Origin: Helochares maculicollis
Taxonomy: Eukaryota; Arthropoda; Insecta; Coleoptera; Hydrophilidae
Direction of reading: 5' to 3'
DNA: 39,344 nucleotides
NCBI GenBank assembly: GCA_033557835.1
Contig: JAWQRO010000419.1
Span: forward strand, 1 to 39,344
The position numbers were made by a program, and so were the translations under genes. The notes below the pieces were generated by a model. The model searched no databases, had not been told where the DNA came from, and was given only the letters and a program-made list of their open reading frames with translations. This document shows, in pieces, positions 1 through 9,380 of the stretch. Each line of letters opens with the position of its first letter. Position 1 is the first letter of the stretch.

Positions 1-2
1 TG

Positions 3-413
3 ATTAATCAATGGCAGTCGCAATGGGAACACTATATAGAGAATAGTGCTACTCAATATGGTCGAATTCATCCCAAAATTCTTACAACCCCTTGGTATGA
101 GGGATGTGGCATATCTAGAAGATTCTAAACCCCGATAGCCAGGATGAAATTCGGGCATGGCACCTTCCCAGCTCATCTTTACAAACTGAGAATGATTAAC
201 TCTCCAGTATGCACATGCGGACATTACAGAGCAGAACTGAACCATCTAATCTTACAGTGCCCTAACAGCAGAACCGCCATTGACGGTTTCTTAGAGACAA
301 TCGAAAACATAGACAGAACCTTTCAGCTGCCAACTTCAGTAATTAACATTCTATAAAGCAACAAATTTAAAATAATTGAAGCCCTTTATGAACACATTAA
401 AAAATTAATTTAA
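3..413 (+). pseudogene. Non-LTR (LINE) retrotransposon ORF2 C-terminus, broken
   Basis: This frame encodes the extreme C-terminus of a non-LTR retrotransposon polyprotein, downstream of the reverse transcriptase and RNase H domains, which are outside the window. Seen: an open frame from base 3, then the segment RMKFGHGTFPAHLYKLRM followed by a zinc-knuckle pattern C-x-C-x8-H-x4-C (first Cys codon at 210-212), then a short helical tail. This RMxxGHGxFPxHL plus C-x-C...H...C arrangement is typical of the I/R1/LOA/Jockey-type elements of insects. In-frame stops at 126-128 (TAA) and 354-356 (TAA) interrupt it; the same frame continues sensibly past both (for example IIEALYEHIKKLI) to a final TAA at 411-413. 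The copy is 5'-truncated by the window edge and non-functional. The clade cannot be fixed from this tail alone; I or Jockey group is my best guess. Confidence 0.85.
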
Positions 414-516
414 TGATATGACTCCACCTATTCCACCTACTGTTCCAAGAATCGATTTGTATAACTATAGTAGGGCTATATGGGCTATGATCCCGAAGAA
501 GCCTGAAAAAAAAATG
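414..516 (+). repeat. Probable 3' UTR and short A-tail of the non-LTR element
   Basis: About 95 bases after the last stop codon a run of nine A residues (508-516) follows GAAGCCTG. This fits a LINE 3' UTR and the remains of a poly(A) tail, which would make 516 the 3' end of the insertion. The A-run is short and the flanks are AT-rich, so the boundary is inference. Confidence 0.4.
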
Positions 517-2029
517 TTGGTGAGCATAATTTGGATTTAAAAGTTGATCCGGTATCTATCAAAAGTTTGAGATTATATTAGGGTAAGACAACATGCGATA
601 ATGAGCTTAATTTTTCGTCATTAAAAGTGGAAATAAAACAACTTTCATTGTTAAAAAAAAACGTTCTAGCAAATTTGTGTTTTGACTAGTTTTTGGCATC
701 ATACGTTGATTTTAATTGCTTTTTTGTTCGGCATTTCCCTTTACGTTAAGTAATTCTTTTGAAAAAAAAACTTCCGTGATTGACATAAAAGGTTACGAAA
801 ATATTAGCATATCTATACAAAAAAAGTGTCTAGCACTGCTAAACTCAATGTTTGGGGTGCAATAAAATTAGAATTTGTGAAAGTACGTCGTTTTATTATA
901 AAATCAGAGAAACAAAAAGACAATACTTTTTCTAAATAAAAATAAAATTTCAGTAGAGATATTGGCAGTATTTTATCATGAAACCTTTTGATGTTAATTA
1001 CAAATTGAAGTTACTCTAGTACGTAATAATTAGAAAATAGAAATTTACACATTGTAGTGCGGTCATGATGTGTGCCATTCATTTGAATTGTGTTGAGTGA
1101 CATGGAAATTCGACATTCAAAGTTACAGTCCTAAAATTATTTTGTAAAAACGAGTAAATTTGTTTCATGGCTATGAAATGACAAGAATAACTGAAAATCA
1201 AAATTAGTTTATTAATAACCACTATTAAAAAGTTGAACAAATTTTTTCTTTAGTATGATCAAATTTCCGTCTATATACATGCTATTAACAAAACCGTTAC
1301 TAAAATCCATCGTCTATTAATAAATCAATATTATTATTTTCTTTTTAGACAATTAGGAATCAAATTACATTATCTTTAATATAAAGTAAGTTGTAGGTAG
1401 GACTTCTAAAAGCTTTTTCGTTGAAACTTTGTAGTATTTTACTCCTGTGTCACGTGAATTAATGGGTTACTTCCGATTGTTGGCCGTGACTTTTACAGCC
1501 TACTAGATCTTTATTCGGCACATAAATGTAAAGAAACAGTGTATGTGAGTCAATTGGGTGTAATAATGTTGAACTCGTCAGCCCTTCCCTATTATACCCT
1601 AATGAAAAGACGGCGAGATCAGCAAAACTGTTATCGTGAGCCTACATTAATACGAATTATTTATAAACTTTCCCATTTATATTATCAACATTTCTTAGCA
1701 GTTACGCTTCTTCCTCGTATATGAAGCAAAAGAAAGAATCATCTTTGAGCAGCATACTAAGAAAATACAAACAACGTGATTATCGGAAAAACGCATAAGA
1801 AAGGCGAATTTCGCAAAACATTGTGTTATTTTATTGCGAAACATTTACAATTCGCCAGTAAAATGAGTATTATACCCCTTATTTTATGAGGCCTTAAACT
1901 TAAGATTACTCCTCAGACACTTCCAATTAAATGAACTTTAGAGGGATAAATTATGGCAGCAATAAATTTTCAATTCTCACCTTAAATAGTCAATTTGAAA
2001 ACCTCACTAGATTGAACGAATTGTAAATA
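517..2029. other. Unannotated AT-rich stretch
   Basis: No recognisable gene, RNA or transposon. Open frames are short (longest 61 codons at 1539-1724) and of chance length. The one structure noted is an imperfect hairpin at 1803-1856: outer arms GGCGAATT (1803-1810) and AATTCGCC (1849-1856), with inner arms TCGCAA/TTGCGA. Its function is unknown and it may be chance. Confidence 0.5.
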
Positions 2030-2436
2030 GGAGCGATATGCGTTCAAAATGCATTCCCTGACATCCTGCGACCACCCTCCACGAAATTAGCTTCCAGCCG
2101 CCATAAAAGTTGTGAATTGGTCAGGAATTTTCGAATCGAAGCTTTTTGCAATACACGAAGTGCACACAATCGCCTGCGTTACTGGGGTTGGCGAGAAAAT
2201 TCCACATAAACCTCAACGGCTCTGGTGAAAGTATTTTGTCCTCCGTCACGTCGTTTGTGGTGCCTTTTCGGCAATTAAAGTCTAAGAAATCACTCGGACG
2301 CCATATTTGCTCTTTATTTTGTTCACTTATCCGCAAATTACTTTGGAACGTGCTTTTTTACTCATGTTTACTTAACAATCCACTGCCTTCTGTTTCATGG
2401 TATGAGCAAAGACTTTTGATTTGCTCCATAAAATAA
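2030..2436. other. GC-richer island, open on both strands, unrecognised
   Basis: A locally GC-richer patch inside AT-rich DNA. It is open for 96 codons on the plus strand (2146-2436, first codon ATG) and for 71 codons on the minus strand (2336-2121, opening at a TTG). Neither translation shows a domain, signal peptide or repeat that I recognise. Being open on both strands argues that composition, not coding, removed the stop codons. It may be a conserved regulatory element, a decayed repeat or an unrecognised exon. Confidence 0.15.
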
Positions 2437-3002
2437 TATTTCTAGTTTCTTGATCAAAATTTTCTTGACTAAGTTTTTTTTTTAATAATAGTAAGTTTGC
2501 TATGGAAAATCAACATAATATTTATTGTTAAAATCGTAGCATTTTAAATAAAAAATTTTACTCGGGGGTGCTATTCTTATTGCGGATTGCAGTTAAATGC
2601 TGATCAAAATTATTATGTGTAAAATTTTGTATAACAAATATGTATCATGTATTTATAAAACTTTGAAAGTTGAAAAATGTCTGTACACTACATAATGGAA
2701 AGTATCACGTTGAGCTAATTTAGTGCTTTGAAATATTAAAAGAAATAAACGTGTATGTATGTATAAATACAAAATAAATATTTTTCACATGATTTAGTGT
2801 AAGCAAATATATTGGACTTGGAAACTCTTTTGATTTGGAATCACATGCTCTAATAGTATTTAAATTGCCGCGCGAGTGCAAGCTAAAAGCTTTTAGAACT
2901 TAATGTTATTCTAGATGAAACGATATGAAATATGCAGTGTACAAATATAGACTGACAATTTCATTCAACTTTCTTTCATATTATATATATGTATATATAA
3001 TT
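2437..3002. other. AT-rich stretch before the hairpin cluster
   Basis: Very AT-rich, with no recognised gene. It ends in an interrupted (TA) run at about 2982-2999 that leads into the first hairpin element. Confidence 0.5.
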
Positions 3003-3234
3003 TATGTTAATATTATGAATTAAACGCTAGTTGGTAGCTATAGATGTTTATTTAGCTTTTAGTCTTAGCAGTTTTGCTTCATTTTAATAAGAAGCATCGT
3101 CAGAAGTGACGTTTTTATTTATTTTATGTTCTTCTGACGATGCTTCTTGTTAAAATGAAGCGAAACTGTTAAGACTAAAAGCTAAATAAACATCTATAGC
3201 TACCAAATAGCGTTAAGTTCATAATATTCACATC
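3003..3234. repeat. Large hairpin (fold-back) element, copy 1
   Basis: Two ~100-base arms are near-perfect reverse complements: left arm about 3003-3106, right arm about 3131-3234, separated by an AT-rich loop (3107-3130). Arm landmarks are AGCTATAGATGTTTATTTAGC, GAAGCATCGTCAGAAG on the left and CTTCTGACGATGCTTC on the right. A few mismatches separate the arms, so it is not an exact palindrome and has probably accumulated substitutions. It has no coding capacity. It resembles a fold-back transposable element or a head-to-head pair of short repeats. The outer arm is shared with the element at 3301-3397. Confidence 0.85.
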
Positions 3235-3268
3235 AATCAAATAATATACGCTATAAAAATACAATAAT

Positions 3269-3270
<2 letters not shown>

Positions 3271-3302
<32 letters not shown>
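3271..3302. repeat. (TA)n microsatellite
   Basis: An uninterrupted AT-dinucleotide tract of about 32 bases lying exactly between the two hairpin elements. Confidence 0.95.
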
Positions 3303-3307
<5 letters not shown>

Positions 3308-3400
3308 TGAGTGATGTTAATTTTATGATTTAAACGCTATTTAGTAGCTATAGATGTTTATTTAGCTACTAAATAGCGTCTAAATCTTAAAATTAACATG
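3301..3400. repeat. Hairpin element, copy 2 (short form)
   Basis: Arms 3316-3349 and 3364-3397 are inverted repeats matching at about 32 of 34 positions around a 14-base loop (3350-3363). The left arm together with its upstream flank (3301-3366) is the same sequence family as the inverted right arm of copy 1 (3181-3250), including CGCTATTT(A/G)GTAGCTATAG and the TATTATTTGA flank. It is therefore a family member lacking the inner GAAGCATCGTC stem. Confidence 0.8.
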
Positions 3401-6400
3401 AATTTTATATATGTTCATATGAAACTAAAAACTATTGAACTATTGAAAATTTAAAAACAGTTTTAGTTTTTCTACAAAGCATATCAAAATGACCCTTTTC
3501 TGTACTTGAAAACAAACTAAATATTCTAACTTATGTATTAAACGTATAACTAACTTTAACAATTATTACAGAAATTTAAAAAATGATTGCATACTTAAAA
3601 CATTAAATATAATTCTTTCTCTAGCTTTATCAAATGTACCAAGACAAAAGCCTCACTTCCAGGATAAATGATTTTCCTCAGTAATGTGATTAGAAATAAG
3701 ATTAAATGGCCAACGGGAACGCTAAGTATCCAGTGAGAATTAGTTCTGGTCGAAAATTTATATCTAGGACTTCTCCGGTGGCCGTTAATAAAATTCCGGG
3801 GAGTGGCAATATTTCGGCGACTTCTTCCATAAATTAAGTTTGAAAGTCTTTTATTTACTTACACATACAAGACATACCGTTGTGCAAATATAAGACTAAA
3901 AGATGTAAAAAACGAAACTTCTCTGGGGAATTTAGGACATAAGGAGAGAACTGACTTTAACACTGAACTATTGTGTTTGCTGTTTTATTTTGCGGCTGGG
4001 TTTTCAGCAAGGGAACGAAGTTCGAAATTCTCTTTTAACATTACGTTTTAACCGAAAGCGTTTTCGCACCTGCTGTGCTATAAAAATTCTTTTTTTTTTC
4101 GTTTGCGGGATAAATAGAGGCACAACAAGGTAAATATATTGAAGGCAAAGATGGAAGGCCTAACCCAAAAAATACGCTTGCTTTCTTCGAAAAATTATTT
4201 TTGTATTTTTTTTTCAGGCGATAGGTTTTCCGCAAACGATAACAGAAGCGACTTGACTTTGCACCTTTTCATTCTATATTATTTCAATCAGAAGTAGAAT
4301 TTCAAGCAAATTCTAACAAACCAAAACATTGAGTAAAAGCGCAAGTTAGAAGCTTGGCACACATTTTAGAGTGTATCGAGTAAAACAGTTGATAAACAAA
4401 ATTTCGCGAGGTTTTTACCTCTTCCAAAGGAAATTACTGCGCAAATTGTGGTATTTTGAGTAAAACCGAAATTATTTGAAATTAAAGATAGAATAACAAA
4501 GCAAAATTCTAAAATGGGATTTAATTACTTTCGGTAATTATTTATCACAACAAGACCAGCTTCATTTTATAATTACTTGCACAGCTACAATGTTTTTAAT
4601 TGTTTTAATTCATTCCACTCATTTGTAGTAAATATTTATCAGAACCAGCTGCTCTTGTTTACGACGTTTACATATAAATAACAGATGTATAACTTGTGTA
4701 AAAGTTTGTGAGGATATAATGAAACTTATTAACAAGATCCTTTGTATCGATTTCTCTTTTAGCAGCGACAAGAGAATGACTGCATTTTCTTAAAAGGTAT
4801 ATAGTTCCAAGACGTGCTTTGAAATTGTTGTGCGGAAAATAATGTATTCAGTGAAAGTCGCAGGAGAGAAAATTAGAAGGGCTTTGTGTATTCATGGTTT
4901 AGTGACACACAAATGGTTCTTACGTTACTGTTAAAACACTTGAAGGAGCAGACTAGAATTTATAAACTCTTTAAGAAGCTATCGCAGTATCAATATGGCT
5001 TATTTCTTTTAATAAATATTATGTGGGTCTAAGATGAGGAAGTGATGTCAATATTTTAAGATTTTAAAATTTACAATCCCATAGTTTTGATTTTAAATGT
5101 GTTGTAACAATATTAATTATATTCTTCTATTAAAATGAGTTCGCACACTTTATAAACGAGCTGCTCGTAAAAATTTCTGTTGTTTTCGAACTGTAATAAA
5201 AATGAGAATATAACAATATATAAGCTGCAAAATACGGAGACCGGTAATTGTTCATGCGAGGTCAATCTGTCAAGCTGGGGTTCGCGTGCAGAACTGTAGA
5301 AATGAACTTATTTGGGAGTTGCTGAAAGCAAACAATGACTTTAATCAAACAGTAGCAAAGAGGAGACGGAATGAAAGAGCGAACCGACTTTGCAACTTTT
5401 GCTTTTATTAACTACCAAAGGATAAACTCAGGGCTCTGTCATTATTATTTAAATGTTAGCAAATCTCTCTTTCATTTTATCTATTTAAATTTCTGAAATA
5501 TGCACCTACCAATTTCCTTTTGCACGTTTAGATATAAAAGCAAACTTTACGTTTCTGCTGGTTGTATACCATACTCGTCCATTTCAAATGAAAAGTATGT
5601 AGATTAAAAGTCAAATAAGTAAACTGAACAGAACTTTTTCTATTAAAGTGCTTTCTTTGAGAGATATTTCAATTTCTTTACAAAATATCAAAGCAGCATT
5701 TACTTCCTTAAAAGAAACTGCACTTTGCTCTAATTTTCTGTCAAATATTGTTAGTTGTAAAGGCTGTATATGACATTCGAAGAGTTAACTTTTAAAAATA
5801 AATACAAAGTTGCGTATTGCTATCGTAACTCATGATTTAAGATTTCTTGAGCTGGAAATAGCTTCGAAAAGTAAATCTAAATTCACTTCAACTTTGGTAA
5901 CTGTTTGGAAAAGCTTAATACAATTTATTACGTAAAGGAGAAAGAGCGCAGCGCCATGAATATTGTATCGAAAAATTAATGCTATAGTTACATTGCAGAA
6001 GATTTGAGAGGGGTATGATTGGCATAAAAACAGATAAGTAAGTGCCTGCTGGTGAAAAGTTTCAAGAACAAATATGGCATCGTGTTCCCTAGATTGGAAA
6101 TTGAGACTAGATATCGAAGAAACTTTTCTTTTGAAAAAGTTCTCAGTTGAATATAGAGGAAACTAAAGTATGCTACGCCCTAATGAAACTAACAAACTTT
6201 GATGAAAGCGATGTTGTAGTTTCTTTACAATTTCGTTGTGGTTTTATTGTTTCACATTTTTGGAGGTGAGTGCGAATTGTTACAGACTTTTCTCAGAAAC
6301 TATATCGTTAATTATATTTAAGTAGATAATTTTTTATACTCTATTATGATGAGTTTTTCAAACGAATTAAATACATTCCAACTATATTTAAATGTTCTTG

Positions 6401-6605
6401 CATTAGAAGTCTGCGTACAATTCTACTCGGTCATTACATTTCATTTTATTTGAATATTGTAACATTTTGCATTGTGAATGTTATTTTTAATTATAAGGAT
6501 ATTATGTACTTTATCAATTTTTATAAAATACTAGAAGATACATTTAAAACTAAGGCAATAAGTATGTTTAGAATGACTTTAGGTCACTTCTTTATTATAT
6601 TTATT
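3401..6605. other. Unannotated AT-rich stretch
   Basis: No recognised gene or transposon in about 3.2 kb. The short frame at 4235-4041 on the minus strand (64 codons) is lysine-rich, low in complexity and of chance length. The frame at 6450-6689 (plus, 79 codons) runs into a hairpin element and a mariner terminus, so it is not a gene. Confidence 0.5.
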
Positions 6606-6678
6606 TTGCTAAGTTGTAGATTATTGATTTATCTACCACTTAGCAAATACGCTATAAAAAATAAAATAATTATATATA
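6606..6678. repeat. Small hairpin with ACGCTATAAAAA tail and (TA)n
   Basis: TTGCTAAGTTGTAGAT and ATCTACCACTTAGCAA form a stem with one mismatch around a short AT loop (about 6606-6646). The segment that follows, TACGCTATAAAAA plus an AATAATTA-(TA)n tail (6649-6680), is nearly the same as the tail after hairpin copy 1 (3247-3280). This suggests a diverged relative of the hairpin family. The mariner begins inside its (TA) tail. Confidence 0.6.
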
Positions 6679-6706
6679 TACTACTGTGATAAAAAAGTAA
6701 GGTGAA
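6677..6706 (+). repeat. Mariner copy 1 left TIR with TA
   Basis: Inverted match to 7881-7910 with four mismatches in 30 bases. The core AAAAAGTAAGGTGAA is identical in both ends. Confidence 0.85.
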
Positions 6707-7908
6707 TTTGTTTATAAAATGTAAATTCTTTATTTATTCTTACAAATCAATTTCATCTTCTTCAAAGTTATCCCCGTCCGATAAAACGTACTTTTGTCAA
6801 CGCTGTTTCCAGCCCTCGAAACAGTCGGAATAATCTTTTCTCGGTATAGCATTCAAAACCTGCGATTCGGTTTTTATCTTTCCAATCGCATCAAATTGGT
6901 ATCCCCGCACTGGCCTTTTGACTTTGCTGAATAGCCAGAAGTCGCACAAAGCCAAACCAGGGAAATACGGAGGTTGTGGAACGATATGACTTGAGTTTTT
7001 AGCTAAAAATTCGTGAAAAACTAGAGCAGTATGGCATGGTACATTATTGTGATGAAGGAACCAAGAGTTGTTCGCCCATAATTCCGGCCGTTTCAGATAA
7101 CTAGCATTACGCAAATGAAGCATAACGTTCAAATAATATTCTTTGTTGACAGTTTGGTCCACGAGGAGGAATTTATAGTGCACCACACTACGATAATCAA
7201 GGAAAACTGGCAACATGACCTTGATTTTCGATCGACTTTGCCGTGGTTTTTTCGGTCTTGCTTCACCTTTTGTACGATATTCTCTGGATTGGTCGGAGGT
7301 TTCATCTCCAGTAATGATGCATTTCAAGTGGTCCCGATAGTCAGATAGCAAAGTTTCACACACATCAACGCGACTTGAGCGATTTTGGCACCAATCGAGA
7401 CTTGGTGCATTTGAGACACAAAAAATCCTTCAAAATGGTTTGGGATGAGTCAAATGATATTCCAACACTATCACCGTGGTCTCTAATTGTCAATAGATGA
7501 TTTTCAAGCACCAAATCTTTAATTTTTTGAACGTGGCATTCGTCGATAGACGTTGATGGTCGTTCAGAGCACGGCTCATCTTCAACGCGTTCTCGGCCCG
7601 CTTTGAACTCGTATCACTTATAAACGTTTTTTGTGCCATAGTTTGGTCGCCAAAGGTCTTCTACAACATTTTCAATGTATGAATATTCGTTTCGTAGACA
7701 AAATTTGATGCAAATTCTTTGCTCAGCAAAATCACCCATCGTAAATATCGAAAAATTCTTTTTTGGTTGTTTACAAAAACACGTGACACGAGATAATTGA
7801 AGACTTTGACAATCAGACGCATAGTAACATAAGGAAAAAAATATCTGCCTTCCTAATGCTCGGGACTTTTAAATTACACGTTCACCTTACTTTTTGATCA
7901 CCAAAGTA
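6679..7908 (-). mobile_element. Mariner transposon, DD34D type, inactive copy 1
   Basis: A complete-length mariner of about 1.23 kb in minus orientation, carrying a decayed transposase. Both ends are visible: at the left TACTACTGTGAT then AAAAAGTAAGGTGAA, and at the right end on the complementary strand TACTTTGGTGAT then AAAAAGTAAGGTGAA. Including the TA target bases the ends match at about 26 of 30 positions. TA dinucleotides flank both ends (6677-6678 and 7909-7910), as expected from mariner target-site duplication. The left side is embedded in a (TA)n tract, so the exact duplication is ambiguous there. The element is bordered on the right directly by the 1.2-kb TIR element. Confidence 0.9.
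6740..7739 (-). pseudogene. Mariner transposase pseudogene (copy 1)
   Basis: Remnant of a cut-and-paste DDE transposase of the mariner DD34D family, about 333 codons against the usual ~345. The start ATG is at 7739-7737 and the natural TAA at 6742-6740. Seen: an N-terminal part with the PSTSIDE and LTIRD linker region and LVPKS; then, in a second frame, VDVCETLLSDYRD, ITGDET (first Asp, codon 7306-7304), KIKVMLPVFLDYR, QTVNKEYYL, WFLHHNNVPCHTAL and LALCDFWLF (third Asp, codon 6943-6941). Breaks: TGA at 7616-7614 and TGA at 6799-6797, both where mariners usually have Trp; a frameshift with missing residues near 7375-7390; and the second catalytic Asp replaced by Asn (AAT, 7048-7046). Spacing from that Asn to the third Asp is exactly 34 residues. 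The product would be inactive. The subfamily is not assigned with confidence. Confidence 0.93.
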
Positions 7909-7910
7909 TA
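7881..7910 (-). repeat. Mariner copy 1 right TIR with TA
   Basis: Reverse complement of the left terminus. Its outer TA is shared with the start of the adjacent TIR element (TATACAGGGTGTT). Confidence 0.85.
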
Positions 7911-9100
7911 TACAGGGTGTTGCAGAATTAATTTTCAATACTTAACCAACATGATAAGAACGCCAATGTGTCCACGACTTGGTATTTTCTAACTATATAT
8001 AAAAAAGTTGAAAATTTGGCTAATTTTGGACTTTTGGCATAATTGAAAGGATGCCGATAAACCATCCTGGCTTAAAGAATATTTTGCAGACACAACGGCA
8101 CCGTTATTGCTATAAAATACCAGCATCACAATCAAAATAAAGCGTTAAATCCGTCATAATCACGAGCTAAAATTATTTCGCGAACACAAAGCCTTCTTAA
8201 TAACATAAAGACAGAAAGAGAACATAAACAACCATTTAAGTAAAATTTATTCGAGCGCTTTGTTTTTTGGACTGGAGATCCGGCGTGACCTAGAATATTG
8301 CTTTATATTACCGCCTCGCAAGATTACATTACATCATACATCGCAAAATAAACAGTAACTTAATTGTCGACAGTTTTTATCGTTAAAATTGGATGGCTAT
8401 TTAAATACGATGGACTAGAGTCAATTTCTATCACAATTAACAGTACAAATTCATATTATTGCGACGATAGACTGATCCAACAGTCTCCTTCTATCGATAA
8501 CACATGCACTGCTTCTCTTGTGTCTGTGGTTGTAAATTTTTTGCGCTTTACGTTTTTTTATGAGCATCCATTTTCATTTTTATCGTCTTGTTTACAAAAA
8601 AATGATGGCTTTTCATGTTTCGTGCTTAGTAAATTCAGATGATTTGCATATTAGTTAATATTGTCTTTCTTTGAATAACGCATAAAGAAAAGTTTAGCTA
8701 ACTTACGTAATAGTAAATAATATATATATATATATATATAATAATAGTAAATAATACACGGGCGCTTGTTTTTTGTCTCCGGTTGAAATTTATTCGGCTA
8801 GTAACTTTTTTGGTTCGTCTTTATTGCTTTTCAAGGAGGGTTTTGTTATTATTATTTTTTCAGTTTCGAGTCCAAATGCTTTAAGCGTCAACCAGAAGGT
8901 GATTCTCTGAAATACCGATAAAATTTATCTGTCGTTGTTTGACCAACGACGTCATAGGGAATTACAACAGTGGCTCTTAACATGTACATGAAATTAATAT
9001 CTCGGTTACTTATTATCCTTCAAAGTGCAAACAAAAATCTATCGCTTATTATTTCTAATATTTACCACCCCTTTAAAGTTTGTAACTTAACACCCTGTAT
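7909..9100 (+). mobile_element. Non-coding 1.2-kb TIR element, copy A
   Basis: Begins TATACAGGGTGTT and ends AACACCCTGTATA, an exact 13-base inverted terminus. It aligns over most of its length with 14000-15273; shared landmarks include GTTGCAGAATT, ACAACGGCACC, TGTGGTTGTAAAT, CGGTTGAAATTTA, TCTATCGCTTATTATTTCT and TTTGTAACTTA. No transposase is recognisable in either copy, so it is a non-autonomous DNA transposon, probably using TA targets and a Tc1/mariner-superfamily enzyme in trans (inference from the TA-flanked ACAGGGTG-type ends). It contains an internal (TA)n tract at 8719-8741. The 92-codon plus-strand frame at 8364-8642 lies inside it and shows no recognisable protein. Confidence 0.8.
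8719..8741. repeat. (TA)n microsatellite inside TIR element copy A
   Basis: A short (TA)n run flanked on both sides by AATAGTAAATAATA. Copy B lacks it at the corresponding place, so it expanded after the copies separated or was lost in B. Confidence 0.85.
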
Positions 9101-9110
9101 AATCAGGGTT

Positions 9111-9380
9111 GCATAATTTCTCAAAATTCCGCTTGTTTATGGCCTTCAACATCACCTGATATATCAGCAGCAAACCTTTTTTATTTTGGGATATCTTAAG
9201 GGCAAAGTCTACATAAAGAAGCTTTCAGTTATCGCACAGCTTATAGTAAACATACAAGAAAAAAATTGTTCCATACAGCCTCAGATGCTAAGAAATGTCA
9301 TGGAAAAAGTCCTAAAAAGAGCTTGTGTTTGCAAAGCTGAAAATGAAGACCATTTAAGTGTTATTTTTCTTCGTCAATAG
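9111..9380 (+). pseudogene. C-terminal fragment of a Tc1/mariner-superfamily DDE transposase
   Basis: Remnant of a transposase different from the two mariners. One frame (from about 9140) gives WPSTSPDISAANLFYF, matching the WPxxSPDLxxxDxFLW block around the third catalytic acid. After a frameshift near 9176-9188 the next frame gives GYLKGKVYIKK, then IQPQMLRNVME and a final segment ending DHLSVIFLRQ with a TAG at 9378-9380. This order, GYLKxKVY then IQPxMLxNVMExxxxR then GHLxDxIF, is the C-terminus of a DDE_3-type transposase abundant in insects, here from memory of the family. The expected catalytic Asp is Asn (AAC, 9173-9175). Upstream parts are missing: the fragment starts within a few bases of the right terminus of the 1.2-kb TIR element. 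Bases 9111-9139 are only loosely similar. It is a non-functional fossil. Confidence 0.72.

Noticed and set aside
7115..7348. 77-codon plus-strand frame
   Set aside because: Antisense shadow of the mariner transposase pseudogene.
8364..8642. 92-codon plus-strand frame
   Set aside because: Lies inside the non-coding TIR element. The equivalent region of copy B (around 14450-14850) is not open in the same way.
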